A stretch of DNA of 64,000 bases from Lusitaniella coriacea LEGE 07157 (GCF_015207425.1 NZ_JADEWZ010000026.1:16605-80604), one strand, 5' to 3'; shown: positions 16,801 through 25,966, numbered from the stretch's first letter. Notes: generated by a model not told the origin, from the letters alone. Made by a program: numbers and translations.

Positions 16801-17037
16801 AACGCTCTCCTTAAGCCAAAATGCTGAATGTTTATAGACTTATCACTGTATCGGAAATTCAGGACAAGTAGGAATTGTAAGACAGGCTGCCCATAAAATA
16901 TCCTACTCCCGCGATCGCGCATCTAATTGTGTAGAAAAAATTAAAGGAAGAGGGAAACCCAATTTCGCGTTTTGTGCAACTCGACTCTCTCAGCTCTGGC
17001 AAAATGTTAAGAGCAAATCATCGCGCTTCATTAATCC

Positions 17038-18057
17038 ATGAACTTACCTGCATCCAGTCGATTTCAATTCGCGCCCGATTTAGAAATTTGTCGCCTGCTC
17101 AATGGAATGTGGCAAGTGAGCGGCGCGCACGGACGCATCAACCCGAAACAGGCAATCCAAAGTATGTTTGCCTACACGGAAGCCGGATTTACCACCTGGG
17201 ATTTAGCCGACCATTACGGTCCTGCGGAGGATTTTATCGGAGAGTTTCGCCGCCAATGGGCTGCAAAGCACGGAAAAGAAGCCCTCTCTACCATTCAGGC
17301 ATTCACTAAATGGGTTCCCCGTCCCAGCGTGATGACCCGGCAACTGGTCGAAAAAAATATCGACATCTCTCTACAGAGAATGGACGTGGAGTGTTTAGAC
17401 CTGTTGCAATTTCACTGGTGGGAGTATCGAGATAACAATTATCTCGACGCACTGCGCCACTTATCAGAACTGCAAAAGGCCGGTAAAATCAAGCATCTCG
17501 CCCTCACCAATTTCGATACGGAACATCTCAAAATCATTACCGAGGCGGGAATTAAAATTGTTTCCAATCAAGTCCAATTTTCCCTCATCGACCGCCGTCC
17601 GTTAGAAAATATGGCGAAGTTTTGCCAAGACCATCAAATTCACCTGTTGGCTTACGGAACCTTAGCGGGGGGATTGTTGAGCGAGAAATATTTGGGACAA
17701 TCGGAACCGAGTGCCTGGAGCCTGACGACAGCAAGTTTGAAAAAATATAAGAATATGGTCAATGCTTGGGGCGGTTGGACGCTGTTGCAGCAATTACTCT
17801 CCCAACTCAAGCAAATTGCCGATAAGCACGGTGTTAGCGTTGCCAATGTTGCGGTGCGTTACGTTCTCGAACAGCCTGCGGTGGCGGGAGCGATTGTGGG
17901 AGCGCGTTTGGGCGTATCGGAACACTGCCAAGATAATGCCAACGTTTTTCGATTTCAACTCGATGAAGCGGACTACCAACAGCTAGAATCGACGTTCTCT
18001 GAGGCGCAGAATTTGTTTGAAATTATTGGGGATTGCGGGGACGAATATCGGCGTTAA
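17038..18057 (+). CDS. aldo/keto reductase
   Basis: A 339-residue TIM-barrel oxidoreductase. The catalytic Asp, Tyr and Lys are seen in order: TTWDLADHYGPAEDF and IQAFTKWVP; VSNQVQFSLIDRRP and the NADP-binding C-terminus (QPAVAGAIVGARLGVSEHCQDN) follow. ATG at 17038. The N-terminal LPASSRFQFAPDLEICRLLN GMWQVSGAHG region resembles a plant/cyanobacterial subgroup of these enzymes. Substrate unknown. The prmC gene converges on it with only 3 bp between stops. Confidence 0.9.
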   Translation: MNLPASSRFQFAPDLEICRLLNGMWQVSGAHGRINPKQAIQSMFAYTEAGFTTWDLADHYGPAEDFIGEFRRQWAAKHGKEALSTIQAFTKWVPRPSVMTRQLVEKNIDISLQRMDVECLDLLQFHWWEYRDNNYLDALRHLSELQKAGKIKHLALTNFDTEHLKIITEAGIKIVSNQVQFSLIDRRPLENMAKFCQDHQIHLLAYGTLAGGLLSEKYLGQSEPSAWSLTTASLKKYKNMVNAWGGWTLLQQLLSQLKQIADKHGVSVANVAVRYVLEQPAVAGAIVGARLGVSEHCQDNANVFRFQLDEADYQQLESTFSEAQNLFEIIGDCGDEYRR

Positions 18058-18060
18058 TGG

Positions 18061-18939
18061 CTAATTCCCTAGGCGATAAGCTAAGGCAAAGCGCTCCATT
18101 CCTTCTAAATCCGGGAGAATTTGAATTCGGTCGTAATTCCCGCTCTCTCGCAGCAATTTAGTAATAACAGAGGCTTGTCCTGCCATCATTTCAACCAACC
18201 AGATGCCCCCCGGACGCAGGTAATCGGGAGCGGTTTGAACGAGGTAACGGAGACAGTCTAAGCCGTCATCTCCGCCGTCGAGGGCAAGGAGAGGTTCGTG
18301 GATACGGACTTCCGGTTGCAGTTGGGTAATTAGGGAGGAGGGAATGTAAGGGGGATTGGAAACCATGCCGCGAATTGTCCCTTTTAAGGGAGCTAGCGGC
18401 TCCCACCAGGAGCCTTGGTGAAATTCGATTCTTTGGGCGAAACCAAGGTTTCGAGCGTTCTCCTGGGCAATTCCAAGGGCTTCGGGGCTGTTATCGACGG
18501 CATGGATGGTAGCTTCGGGAAAAGCATCTGCCAATCCGATCGCGATCGCGCCACTTCCAGTTCCCAAATCCACCCAATCGCCCCCCATTCCCTGCGCTGC
18601 GGCAACGGTAACCTCGATAATGCCTTCAGTTTCCGGACGGGGAATTAAAACCGCAGGAGACACTTTGAGTTCAAAGTTCCGCCAGGGGGTTGTTCCGATG
18701 AGGTATTGCAGGGGGACGCGATCGCGCAGTCGTTTTTGCCACAATTGTTCGAGTTCCACCAAAGGGAGGCGAACCTCAACGCGCGATCGCGCTCTAAAGG
18801 TTCCCAGGCGCAACGCCAGCCGATCGAGATCCGTCACCGCTTGCAATAACCAATCCACCTCAGCCGTTGGAATATTTTCCGCGATCGCCCCTGCTTTTGC
18901 CGAGTCATACCAAATTCCTAACGCTTGACCCGACACCAT
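18061..18939 (-). CDS. prmC: peptide chain release factor N5-glutamine methyltransferase
   Basis: PrmC (HemK) methylates the Gln of the GGQ motif in release factors RF1 and RF2. The 292-residue protein has the PrmC helical N-terminal domain (1-75), the PLQYLIGTTPWRNFELKVSP linker, LIPRPETE, the SAM motif WVDLGTGSGAIAIGLA (122-137), and the substrate-binding NPPY at 195-198. All key residues are present. ATG at 18939. The tic22-like gene follows 11 bp after its start on the same strand, upstream, so both could share a transcript. Confidence 0.95.
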   Translation of the reverse strand: MVSGQALGIWYDSAKAGAIAENIPTAEVDWLLQAVTDLDRLALRLGTFRARSRVEVRLPLVELEQLWQKRLRDRVPLQYLIGTTPWRNFELKVSPAVLIPRPETEGIIEVTVAAAQGMGGDWVDLGTGSGAIAIGLADAFPEATIHAVDNSPEALGIAQENARNLGFAQRIEFHQGSWWEPLAPLKGTIRGMVSNPPYIPSSLITQLQPEVRIHEPLLALDGGDDGLDCLRYLVQTAPDYLRPGGIWLVEMMAGQASVITKLLRESGNYDRIQILPDLEGMERFALAYRLGN

Positions 18940-18950
18940 CGCGGAAATGC

Positions 18951-19691
18951 TTAATTTGACCGATTGGATTGATTTTGCTGTTGAACCTGCTCCTGAACAG
19001 AGCGAACAAATTCCAATGCCTCTTGGGAAGGAACGAGAACAATTTGTGTTAATGCTTGGTCATTACTCGTTTTCAGCGTCTCGATCACTGCCTCCAGTGG
19101 CACGACCTTAACCTGTACGTTTGCCGCTTGAGCGGGTTGTTCCCGACGGAATCGCTCGACCATTTGCATTAACCCTTGTTGTTCAAAGAAGAACGGAATA
19201 ACCGTTTTACCGTTCTGCTGAATGGTTAGGGAATCGTCGCCCACCGTGGCATAAAACAACGGCGTACCTACAAATTGTTGTTGGACTTGTTGTGCTGCCC
19301 GAATCTGTTGTTGAGTTGCAACGTATTGGAACTCAACGCCTTGGGATTGATTGGCACCTTCGAGGTCGGCTTTATAAAGTTCCCCCAAGGGAATTGCTGC
19401 CACTTGCGCCTGGTTTGCCAGTTGAGGGTTGTCTTGTTTGAGCTTTGCTAAAAAGGCTTCCGCGTCTTGCCGACTGATAAAGCGCGGGGAAACGCGCTCC
19501 TGATTTTCTGTCGAGACATACATTAATTGATTGTTGCCCGACATAATGAAAAAGATCGGGGTTACGCCCAAACTCGAACTCACTTGTTCCGGGGGTAATG
19601 CTAAGGCGGGAACGCTTCCTCCCAACAACATTCCCCAGGCGAGACTTCCGGTCAAACTTAGCGTTGTACCCCAGTGAAATAGCGATTTCAT
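18951..19691 (-). CDS. Tic22 family protein, copy A
   Basis: A secreted 246-residue Tic22 family protein. The ATG at 19691 is used (the frame reaches a TTG at 19703). The first 33 residues form a signal peptide (LSLTGSLAWGMLLGGSVPALALPPEQ), so the mature protein is periplasmic. The core has the two related halves of the family: VTPIFFIMSGNNQLMY and GTPLFYATVGDDSLTIQ, each followed by a helix containing 'KLKQDNP' or 'RFRREQP'. Cyanobacterial Tic22 is needed for outer-membrane protein biogenesis and thylakoid integrity. A second copy lies directly upstream. C-terminus Gln-rich. Confidence 0.88.
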   Translation of the reverse strand: MKSLFHWGTTLSLTGSLAWGMLLGGSVPALALPPEQVSSSLGVTPIFFIMSGNNQLMYVSTENQERVSPRFISRQDAEAFLAKLKQDNPQLANQAQVAAIPLGELYKADLEGANQSQGVEFQYVATQQQIRAAQQVQQQFVGTPLFYATVGDDSLTIQQNGKTVIPFFFEQQGLMQMVERFRREQPAQAANVQVKVVPLEAVIETLKTSNDQALTQIVLVPSQEALEFVRSVQEQVQQQNQSNRSN

Positions 19692-19850
19692 AACGAATGT
19701 CAATCCTACAATCTATATTTTTATAGGTCGGGTTCCTCGTTCGATTGAGACAAAGCCGATCGCTCTCTAGCTATCGAATTTTTGCGCGGGGGAAAAGCAG
19801 TTTGATGACCTCGTTTTCCCCCTTGTCGAGGAACAGTTGCGATGCTCGAT

Positions 19851-20570
19851 CTATTGTTCTTGGTTGAGAGATCTCAAAAATTGTAACGACTCTCGCGAAG
19901 GAACGAGCATCACGTTCTTGAAAAATTCATCATTTTGACCCTCTTCAAAGGCTTTAATCAAACCTTCTAAAGGAATCACTTCAACTTTGACCTGTGTGTC
20001 GCCCACTTGCTGCAACAAATGCTCTCGCTCGAAGAAGAAGGGTACGAGTTGCTTGCCTTCGACTTGAATGGTTAACAATCCATCCTGCTCTGCGCCTCTG
20101 GCGAAAAAGAGGGGAACGCCAGGAAAGTTTTCGAGGTCTGGATTTTGAGCTTGCAGTAATGTTAAGGCTTGCGTGACTTCTTGCTGTGTGGGAACGTAAG
20201 CAAAATTCAACCCATCGGTTGCGCTGGTTGTCTCTTGGTTGAGCTGGTAAATTTCTCCCATCGACACGGGAACCACTTGTACCCGATTGCCGAGTTCTGG
20301 ATTTTCTTGCTTGAGTTTTTCCACAAACGCGATCGCGTCCCGTTGACTGATGAATGCACCCGCGATCGCGTCGCTTCCTTCCGAAGACGATGCCACCAGG
20401 GGAGAACCTTCCTCATCCGCGATCGTAAATACCGGGACGGCTTTCAACTGTTCGACAATTTCCTCTGGGGATAATGCCAAAGCCGATAAATTTCCACCCA
20501 GTAACGTTCCGAGTAAAGTACTGCCCACTAAACCCAGAGTTGCACTCCAACGGAAAAACGATTTCATCAT
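19851..20570 (-). CDS. Tic22 family protein, copy B
   Basis: The second of two tandem Tic22 genes, 239 residues, starting ATG at 20570 (a second ATG is at 20567). The signal peptide MMKSFFRWSATLGLVGSTLL is closely parallel to copy A (both begin MKS-F-W-TL), showing common descent. The mature core has EQLKAVPVFTIADEEGSPLV and FPGVPLFFARGAEQDGLLTI with helices KLKQENP between. The two proteins share motif order but differ clearly in sequence, so the duplication is old. It lies 160 bp upstream of copy A on the same strand; each may have its own promoter. Confidence 0.88.
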   Translation of the reverse strand: MMKSFFRWSATLGLVGSTLLGTLLGGNLSALALSPEEIVEQLKAVPVFTIADEEGSPLVASSSEGSDAIAGAFISQRDAIAFVEKLKQENPELGNRVQVVPVSMGEIYQLNQETTSATDGLNFAYVPTQQEVTQALTLLQAQNPDLENFPGVPLFFARGAEQDGLLTIQVEGKQLVPFFFEREHLLQQVGDTQVKVEVIPLEGLIKAFEEGQNDEFFKNVMLVPSRESLQFLRSLNQEQ

Positions 20571-20755
20571 GCTCTTAAAACCTCAGTAATTACTACTTTC
20601 TAGAAAAATGTCACAGTTGAGAATTTACGCATCAACTCAATCGTGCAATTTCTAAAACTTTCGATAACTTCACCTGACCGAACTTGTTTTTCATTAGTTC
20701 CACAATACCCCCTCTATCACTTGCCCACTTTGGCAAAAGACATTTAATTTGACTA

Positions 20756-20829
20756 TCGGGATGACAGGATTTGAACCTGCGACATCCTGCTCCCAAAGCA
20801 GGCGCGCTACCAAGCTGCGCTACATCCCG
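20756..20829 (-). tRNA. tRNA-Pro (anticodon TGG)
   Basis: Reading the minus strand gives a complete cloverleaf: acceptor stem CGGGATG/CATCCCG, D-arm, anticodon stem CCTGC/GCAGG with loop TTTGGGA, and the T arm with GGTTCAAATCC. The anticodon is TGG, reading proline CCN codons. Discriminator base is A and CCA is not encoded. About 74 nt. Confidence 0.95.
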
Positions 20830-20894
20830 TGATTCGCTGGTGTATTGTAACCCATTTTGGGAATTTCAAACATTAAATATTGTAAGCGCAAGCA

Positions 20895-21404
20895 TTAATC
20901 AGGATACCAAAACATTCCCTTGATGCCTTCTGGGTCGAGCAAAAAACCCAATCTTCGATAAAACTCCACCACTTGAGGATCCGCAAACAACGTAATATTA
21001 CTAATATCTTCACTTTTGAGTTTCTTGATTGTATATTTCATCAACGCCTTGCCCAGACCTTTATTTTGGAACTGGGGATGAACCACCACATCCCAAATGG
21101 TGGCGTTAAAAGCGTGGTCGGAGGTGGCGCGAGCAAACCCAATCAAACGCCGTCGTGCGGGACGCTCTTCCCACATAGAAACGACAAGAAAACTGTGTTG
21201 CAGCGCTTTTCTGACCTTACGCAACGGACGACGCGACCACCCTACCGCATCGCAAAGTTCTTCGAGTTCGTAAAGGTCGAGTTCTCGATCGACGCTAAAA
21301 ACAATACGAGGCTCCGCCGCGATCGCGCCTCTTCCTTCCTGCTGAATCTTTACCGGCGCAGAAAGTCGATCTGAAGTGCTAAACAAACTTTTCCAAAAAC
21401 CCAT
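20895..21404 (-). CDS. GNAT family N-acetyltransferase
   Basis: A 169-residue acetyltransferase of the GNAT fold. The acetyl-CoA site is seen in [20 protein letters not shown] (Q/R-x-x-G-x-G/A pattern), preceded by the [13 protein letters not shown] strand and followed by [19 protein letters not shown]. The N-terminal 30 residues are a basic, Ser-rich extension ahead of the strand [19 protein letters not shown]. This subgroup is widespread in cyanobacteria and plastids; the substrate is not known. ATG at 21404. Next to tRNA-Pro but unrelated to it. Confidence 0.9.
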   Translation of the reverse strand: MGFWKSLFSTSDRLSAPVKIQQEGRGAIAAEPRIVFSVDRELDLYELEELCDAVGWSRRPLRKVRKALQHSFLVVSMWEERPARRRLIGFARATSDHAFNATIWDVVVHPQFQNKGLGKALMKYTIKKLKSEDISNITLFADPQVVEFYRRLGFLLDPEGIKGMFWYPD

Positions 21405-21782
21405 GCCAACGCGGCTAAGTTATCAATAAAGGTAAATCTTAGAGCATTTCCCAGAATAAGCTGACTGTTCCCAAAAGAAAAGTTTGTCATCTGCGCCTGG
21501 GATCGCTTTTTGACATCATCACCGGGCTAAAGCCTTGGTGATTCCTAAGACTCGCGACTTAGGTTCGGTGTTTCTTTCCTTCCGAAATTTCGCAACTGCC
21601 TCCATGCTCAAAGCACTTTTCGGTCTTCGTTCTCTTGGATTGACTTCCGAGAGCTGCGAGGACTTGGGCTTACATTCGCTCGGCAGACTTTAGGCTTAGA
21701 CCTTCCCGCAAGTCTTGCGGTATTCAAGAATGCTAGCATATCGTTTGTAAAGCCGTCCTAGTGGTTCGTCAACCTCGATCTT
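21405..21782. mobile_element. decayed IS200/IS605-like tnpB 3' end and right-end relic (probable)
   Basis: On the minus strand, the piece ending with TAG at 21529-21527 closes with Glu-Ser-Pro-Arg-Leu, then CCCGGTGATGATGTCAA, an arrangement I associate with the ends of tnpB genes of cyanobacterial IS200/IS605 elements. A longer Ser/Lys/Arg-rich frame (about 21540-21690) is interrupted by stops and shifts. No intact transposase is present. The assignment is by eye and not strong. This is the left half of an 810-bp stretch without genes (21405-22214). Confidence 0.3.
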
Positions 21783-22022
21783 GTGCGTTGAGGCTGACAC
21801 GGTGAACGGTCAGACCCCGCGCCTCCGGAAGAAGTCGGGGGATGCAGAGGCTTCCTCAGAAGTTCATGCCGGATGCTCAGTGAGTGACCGAAGCAAGGAA
21901 GACGAGGTTTCAGACCCAAAGGAGATTTTGATAACACACCCTGCACGGGTTCGGCACTTGGTTCCCAGATACTAGAAGACTCAGGTAGAAGAGCCTGAAT
22001 AGATTAGACTGGGGCTATAGTA
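21783..22022 (+). ncRNA. structured non-coding element, possible group II intron 5' fragment or HEARO-type RNA
   Basis: A 240-bp stretch that is GC-rich and full of complementary segments: GTCAACCTC (from 21768) with GAGGCTGAC, CCCG/CGGG, CTTCCT with AGGAAG (21894 area) and TCAGG with CCTGA (about 21981 to 22000). It starts at GTGCG, the canonical 5' end of a bacterial group II intron, and the text resembles intron domain I, but no reverse transcriptase or domain V is found downstream, so it would be a truncated relic. A free-standing IscB/HEARO-type RNA is the alternative. The short frames here are not convincing proteins. Confidence 0.35.
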
Positions 22023-22214
22023 TTGACCGACTCCATTATTATCTATTCCGCTAAAGCTATAGCAATTTTCGCTCCTGCAAGGTATCTATTTCACTGCCTA
22101 TTGCCTTAAGCTTAAAGCTTTAATGCCTCGCTAGACTGAGAAACGCTAGATCATTGCTCGCTAACTCTAACCTTTAGATTTTTCTATTGGACAAAAACTC
22201 TCTTCCTCATACCT

Positions 22215-22934
22215 ATGGCCGCAGGTTTAAAATCATCTACGATAGAACTCCTGAAACGATTTAATCAGGCGTTTCCTAAATTCTACGAACAGTTCGTCAG
22301 CAGCGAAATTCAACTCCAAAACCTGCGACTGGCATATCGGCTTTACAAAACCCAGCGAGCGGTTATTGAAATCAAGCCCGAAGGTTCTAAAAGCGCCCTA
22401 CATTTTGCCTACCGCAATCAATCCTTTCTCCTCAGCGATATTTTTGGCGTTCTTGCCGCTTACGGATTGACGATTCACAGCCTGAGTTTGTACGGTCAAA
22501 TTAAGGCTCCCATGTTGGTTTTCATCAAACTCGTCGTTTCTCGCGGCAATAAAGCCCTCAGCAGCAAAATTGCAGATAATGTGTGTCGGGCGGTTCGAGA
22601 AGCCCTTGCGGGTCACTTTGAAGTCGAAGAAATGCTGGCGGTAGAATTCAATCTCGACGCGGGTTTAGAACAGGTTGAAACCGAATTTTATGTCGACCCG
22701 GTTTTTCATCTTCCGGCTTTGCTGATTGAAGCAGACAACCAGCCGGGACTCTTCTACAAAGTGATGTATGCCATTTGGCAAGAAGATTTGTTAGTGGTCA
22801 ATGCAAACTTACTGGTTTGGCGAGGGCGAACGCGCCTCATTCTCTACTTGCTTGGTCCTAATGAAAGCCTGATTCCGGAATACTTGGGTCAAAAAATTGC
22901 CGAGAGCGTGCGCCTGCGCTTGATGGGCGAGTGA
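22215..22934 (+). CDS. ACT-domain protein of unknown function, 239 aa
   Basis: A soluble protein with two ACT-like segments: about 58-110 (KSALHFAYRNQSFLLSDIFG, then VLAAYGLTIHSLSLYGQIKA) and about 165-220 (LPALLIEADNQPGLFYKVMY, then AIWQEDLLVVNANLLVWRGR). These resemble the C-terminal ACT repeats of PII uridylyltransferase (GlnD), but the nucleotidyltransferase and HD domains are absent. It may sense an amino acid, probably as a dimer. The N-terminal 50 residues are helical (STIELLKRFNQAFPKFYEQF). It is a cyanobacterial conserved protein as far as I can tell. The ATG is at 22215. Confidence 0.7.
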   Translation: MAAGLKSSTIELLKRFNQAFPKFYEQFVSSEIQLQNLRLAYRLYKTQRAVIEIKPEGSKSALHFAYRNQSFLLSDIFGVLAAYGLTIHSLSLYGQIKAPMLVFIKLVVSRGNKALSSKIADNVCRAVREALAGHFEVEEMLAVEFNLDAGLEQVETEFYVDPVFHLPALLIEADNQPGLFYKVMYAIWQEDLLVVNANLLVWRGRTRLILYLLGPNESLIPEYLGQKIAESVRLRLMGE

Positions 22935-23001
22935 GGTTGGAGTTGGGTTTTGCGCGCGATCGCGAGTAGGCAAGAAACCCAGAAAAGGATAGGATGGAAC
23001 T

Positions 23002-23919
23002 ATGGCAATTATTGATATTGGAGGAGTGCCTCATGCTTACGAACTCACGCCTCCTCCAGATACTCCTTCTACCCCTGTCTTAGTTTTTATTCACGGCTGG
23101 TTGCTGAGTCGTCAATATTGGCAGCCTCTCATCCAAAAATTAGCCCCCCACTACCAATGCCTAATTTATGACTTGCGAGGTTTTGGAGAATCTAAACCCA
23201 CCTCATTTTCAAACCAACGCGGTTACGACCTAGCCGCCTACGCAGAAGACTTAGAACAACTACTGCAAGGATTAGATATTCACCGCGCTTGGCTTGTCGG
23301 TCACTCCCTCGGCGGGAGTATTGCCCTGTGGGGAGCGGATATTTCCTCCCATCGCGTTCGAGGGGTCATCTGCCTGAATGCGGGTGGGGGCATTTATCTC
23401 AAAGAAGAATTCGAGCGCTTCCGAACGATGGGAAAACAACTGGTTAAACGTCGCCCGCGCTGGCTTTCCTACTTCCCCCTTCTCGATCTCCTCTTCGTGC
23501 GCGCGATGGTCGCCCGTCCCCTATCGCGCCATTGGGGAAGACAGCGATTGATCGATTTTGTTGGTGCAGATGCCAGCGCGGCATTGGGCGCTCTACTGGA
23601 TACGACCACAGAAAAGGAAGTCCATCTTCTGCCTCAAATTGTTGCCCGTCTCAAACAACCCGTCTATTTTTTGGCTGGGGCGAAGGATAAAATAATGGAA
23701 CCGAAGTACGTTCAGCACTTAGCCAGTTTCCATCACTTGTTTAAGAATGGCGGGAATAACGTGATTGAAATTCCAGATTGCGGTCATCTCTCAATGGTCG
23801 AACAGCCAGAGATTGTCGCCGAAGAAATGAGTTCTATCCTCTCCCACCATCCCCCTTCCCCCACATCAAGTCAGCAGACGCAGAAACGAAAGACAAGAAA
23901 AGGCTACAATAGCACTTAG
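23002..23919 (+). CDS. alpha/beta hydrolase
   Basis: A 305-residue alpha/beta-fold hydrolase. The oxyanion loop FIHGWLLS follows strand 3, the nucleophile Ser102 lies in LVGHSLGGS, the acid in FLAGAKDKIMEP and the catalytic His in PDCGHLSMVEQP. The substrate is unknown; the basic cap segment (KQLVKRRPRWLSYFPLLDLL, LFVRAMVARPLSRHWGRQRL) resembles cyanobacterial haloperoxidase-like or lipase-like relatives. A short Ser/Pro tail ends in KRKTRKGYNST. It starts 67 bp after the ACT gene and may be co-transcribed with it. Confidence 0.92.
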   Translation: MAIIDIGGVPHAYELTPPPDTPSTPVLVFIHGWLLSRQYWQPLIQKLAPHYQCLIYDLRGFGESKPTSFSNQRGYDLAAYAEDLEQLLQGLDIHRAWLVGHSLGGSIALWGADISSHRVRGVICLNAGGGIYLKEEFERFRTMGKQLVKRRPRWLSYFPLLDLLFVRAMVARPLSRHWGRQRLIDFVGADASAALGALLDTTTEKEVHLLPQIVARLKQPVYFLAGAKDKIMEPKYVQHLASFHHLFKNGGNNVIEIPDCGHLSMVEQPEIVAEEMSSILSHHPPSPTSSQQTQKRKTRKGYNST

Positions 23920-23990
23920 AACTACCCTTGAACGGTCGAACGACAGAAGAAATACGGCAATATCCACAATTGAGCTAGGAGAGGCTAACG

Positions 23991-24305
23991 ATGCTACACC
24001 GCAAGATTTATCAACTTTGTGCAGATGGTCGTGAGGTTTGCGTTTTCTTGCGGGATCAGCAGCGCTGGATCGAAAACGCTCGCATTGTCGATCTTGAGGG
24101 AGATTTAGTCACCATTCGCTACGAAACGGAGGAAGAAGACGAAATTAGTTCTTGGGAAGAAATGGTTCGCCTAGAAAGCATCGGCGCGGTAACCCAAAAG
24201 CTTGCTTCAGTTTCTAGAGGAACCATCGAACTCGCCATCTCCGAAGACTGCCCCGAAGCAGAGCAAATTCATCCTCGTTCTCCCGATACTAATGGAGAGA
24301 GTTAA
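23991..24305 (+). CDS. DUF6679 family protein
   Basis: A 104-residue acidic protein, conserved in cyanobacteria, opening MLHRKIYQLCADGREVCVFL. Segment WIENARIVDLEGDLVTIRYE followed by the acidic TEEEDEISSWEEMVRLESIG forms a small beta-barrel like a RNA- or protein-binding Sm/Tudor-like fold (inference). The last 30 residues are low complexity. Function unknown. ATG at 23991 with an AGGAGAG ribosome site just before. It converges with the MBL gene, 8 bp apart. Confidence 0.75.
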   Translation: MLHRKIYQLCADGREVCVFLRDQQRWIENARIVDLEGDLVTIRYETEEEDEISSWEEMVRLESIGAVTQKLASVSRGTIELAISEDCPEAEQIHPRSPDTNGES

Positions 24306-24313
24306 TTTGTACC

Positions 24314-25966
24314 CTACTCTTCCCTCCTCAATTCCGCAGACTCAAAAGCAGGGCAATACCCCTCCGGTGTCACTTTAAAATCGTAGAGGGGAGAAGCGGG
24401 GTTCCAGCAGCGCTGTCCCCGTTGGTGGCGGCAGTTCCGGCAACAGTCCACATCCATCTGAAACTTGACGCTGCTACTTTGACTCAAGAGTTCTCTCTGG
24501 GATAAACCGCGCAAAACCAATTCTTCTCCTTGCCAGCGCGCTTCGATTAACCCCGTATCGGCAAAGTGTCGCCAGTGGGGATCGTCAATGATGGTTGTGG
24601 GGAGTGTAATTTGTACGGCAGTATCGAATTCATTCAGTTCTCCTTCATAGTTCGTTTCTGTGGGAGCAGCCGGTTGAATGAAAGTGTCGCCAATGGGAAG
24701 TTCTACTAAGGTTCCCACTGCTGGGGAGTGCAGTTGGTAGCGACTTTGTAACTCCTCTAGACTGGTCAAATCAGCTAAGTAAGTAGGCGAACCGTGGACG
24801 AAAATGACGTGTTGGGGGCGAATATTATGGATCAGTTGGATCGTGTTGCGTCCGTCGCTGTGTTCTGCGAGCAGATAGGTTTCCCAGCTCAAACGGGTTG
24901 TGGCGCATCTTAGAACTTTTTCTAGGGTTGAGCTTTCGTCTAGTTGGGGACGTTCGGGCAATAAGACAACCCAAGTTCCCAGGGCGGGGGAGCAATAGGG
25001 ACTCCAATCCGCCGTCAAATCGGTCAGAATAATGCAGGGCAATTGAATCTTTTCTTCTAGTGAAGAGGGGAGGCGGCGGGTGCGCGGAAGAACTTGTTCG
25101 TCCCAAAAGAGGGGTTGATGTTTGGCGAAGTTTTGTACTGCGGTGGGAAGAGCGGGTAAGAGGTCTAAATAGATATCGCAAGCTGTGGCAACTTCTGTAT
25201 CCACCCAAATATCTAAGTCCCGTCCTGTAAATTGGTGATGGGAGCGCAGGAGCATGAGAATTTCTTGTCCCAATCCCAAGGGGGGAACGGGGAGTAAGAC
25301 TGACATTTGGTTCGCGATCGCGCGATCGATCTTTTCCACCAACTGCTTTTCCTGCTGCCGTCGGCGAGGATGTCGCGCAGTTCCGTAACTCCCTTCAATA
25401 ATCAAAACATCCGGACTCAAACCCCGCAACGGATCGATTGATAACCCTTCTACCAAGCGGGAATTGGACAGAAAAAAATCCCCCGTATAGAGTACCGTGT
25501 AAGCTCGCCCAGATTTGGTGTAGGTGAGCAATATTGCGGTTGCTCCCGGCAAGTGTCCTGCCGGAAATAGCTCGACGGTTAACCCTTCCAACACTTCAAC
25601 AGCCGACCGCCACGAGAGCGCGCGACAGAAAGAAGAGAGGGTTTCTCCTTCTAATTCCAGCCAATTAAGGGGAAGCAGTCGCGCCGTTACTTCGCTTGCA
25701 TAAATGGGAAGCGAGGGAAACCGCTCGTGCAATTCCAAGAGTCCTCTGGCATGATCCGCATGAGCGTGAGTACACAATACCAAGTCAGCCGGAGGCGTTT
25801 CAGTGGCGAGGAAGGGGGACAAATCTTTTAAGCCGCAGTCGAGGAGAATGCGATAGGGACCCATTTGCACCAACAAGCAAACTCCCTCAGAATCGCGTCC
25901 CACGCCGTAGGGAAAACAGGACAGAGGGTTTTGGCGATTTGAGGATGCGGTAGGCATTGGATTCAT
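24314..25966 (-). CDS. MBL fold metallo-hydrolase with C-terminal cysteine cluster
   Basis: A 550-residue metallo-beta-lactamase-fold protein. The two-metal motif is THAHADHARG (His67, His69, Asp71, His72), with a later GHLPGATAIL, an Asp in YTGDFFLS, and SYG/GRN-HVIFVHGSP further on, which is the layout of beta-CASP-like RNA or MBL enzymes. The last 75 residues add a cluster of Cys and His (VDCCRNCRHQRGQRC, then GYCPAF), like a zinc-binding tail. An AACTTGGAGGAG ribosome site precedes the ATG at 25966; a second in-frame ATG at 25957 is better spaced. A ribonuclease-like role is plausible but not proven. Confidence 0.85.
   Translation of the reverse strand: MNPMPTASSNRQNPLSCFPYGVGRDSEGVCLLVQMGPYRILLDCGLKDLSPFLATETPPADLVLCTHAHADHARGLLELHERFPSLPIYASEVTARLLPLNWLELEGETLSSFCRALSWRSAVEVLEGLTVELFPAGHLPGATAILLTYTKSGRAYTVLYTGDFFLSNSRLVEGLSIDPLRGLSPDVLIIEGSYGTARHPRRRQQEKQLVEKIDRAIANQMSVLLPVPPLGLGQEILMLLRSHHQFTGRDLDIWVDTEVATACDIYLDLLPALPTAVQNFAKHQPLFWDEQVLPRTRRLPSSLEEKIQLPCIILTDLTADWSPYCSPALGTWVVLLPERPQLDESSTLEKVLRCATTRLSWETYLLAEHSDGRNTIQLIHNIRPQHVIFVHGSPTYLADLTSLEELQSRYQLHSPAVGTLVELPIGDTFIQPAAPTETNYEGELNEFDTAVQITLPTTIIDDPHWRHFADTGLIEARWQGEELVLRGLSQRELLSQSSSVKFQMDVDCCRNCRHQRGQRCWNPASPLYDFKVTPEGYCPAFESAELRREE

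Noticed and set aside
21781..21975. 64-residue frame in the structured element
   Set aside because: Its sequence is a by-product of stem-loop DNA; no start context and no family.
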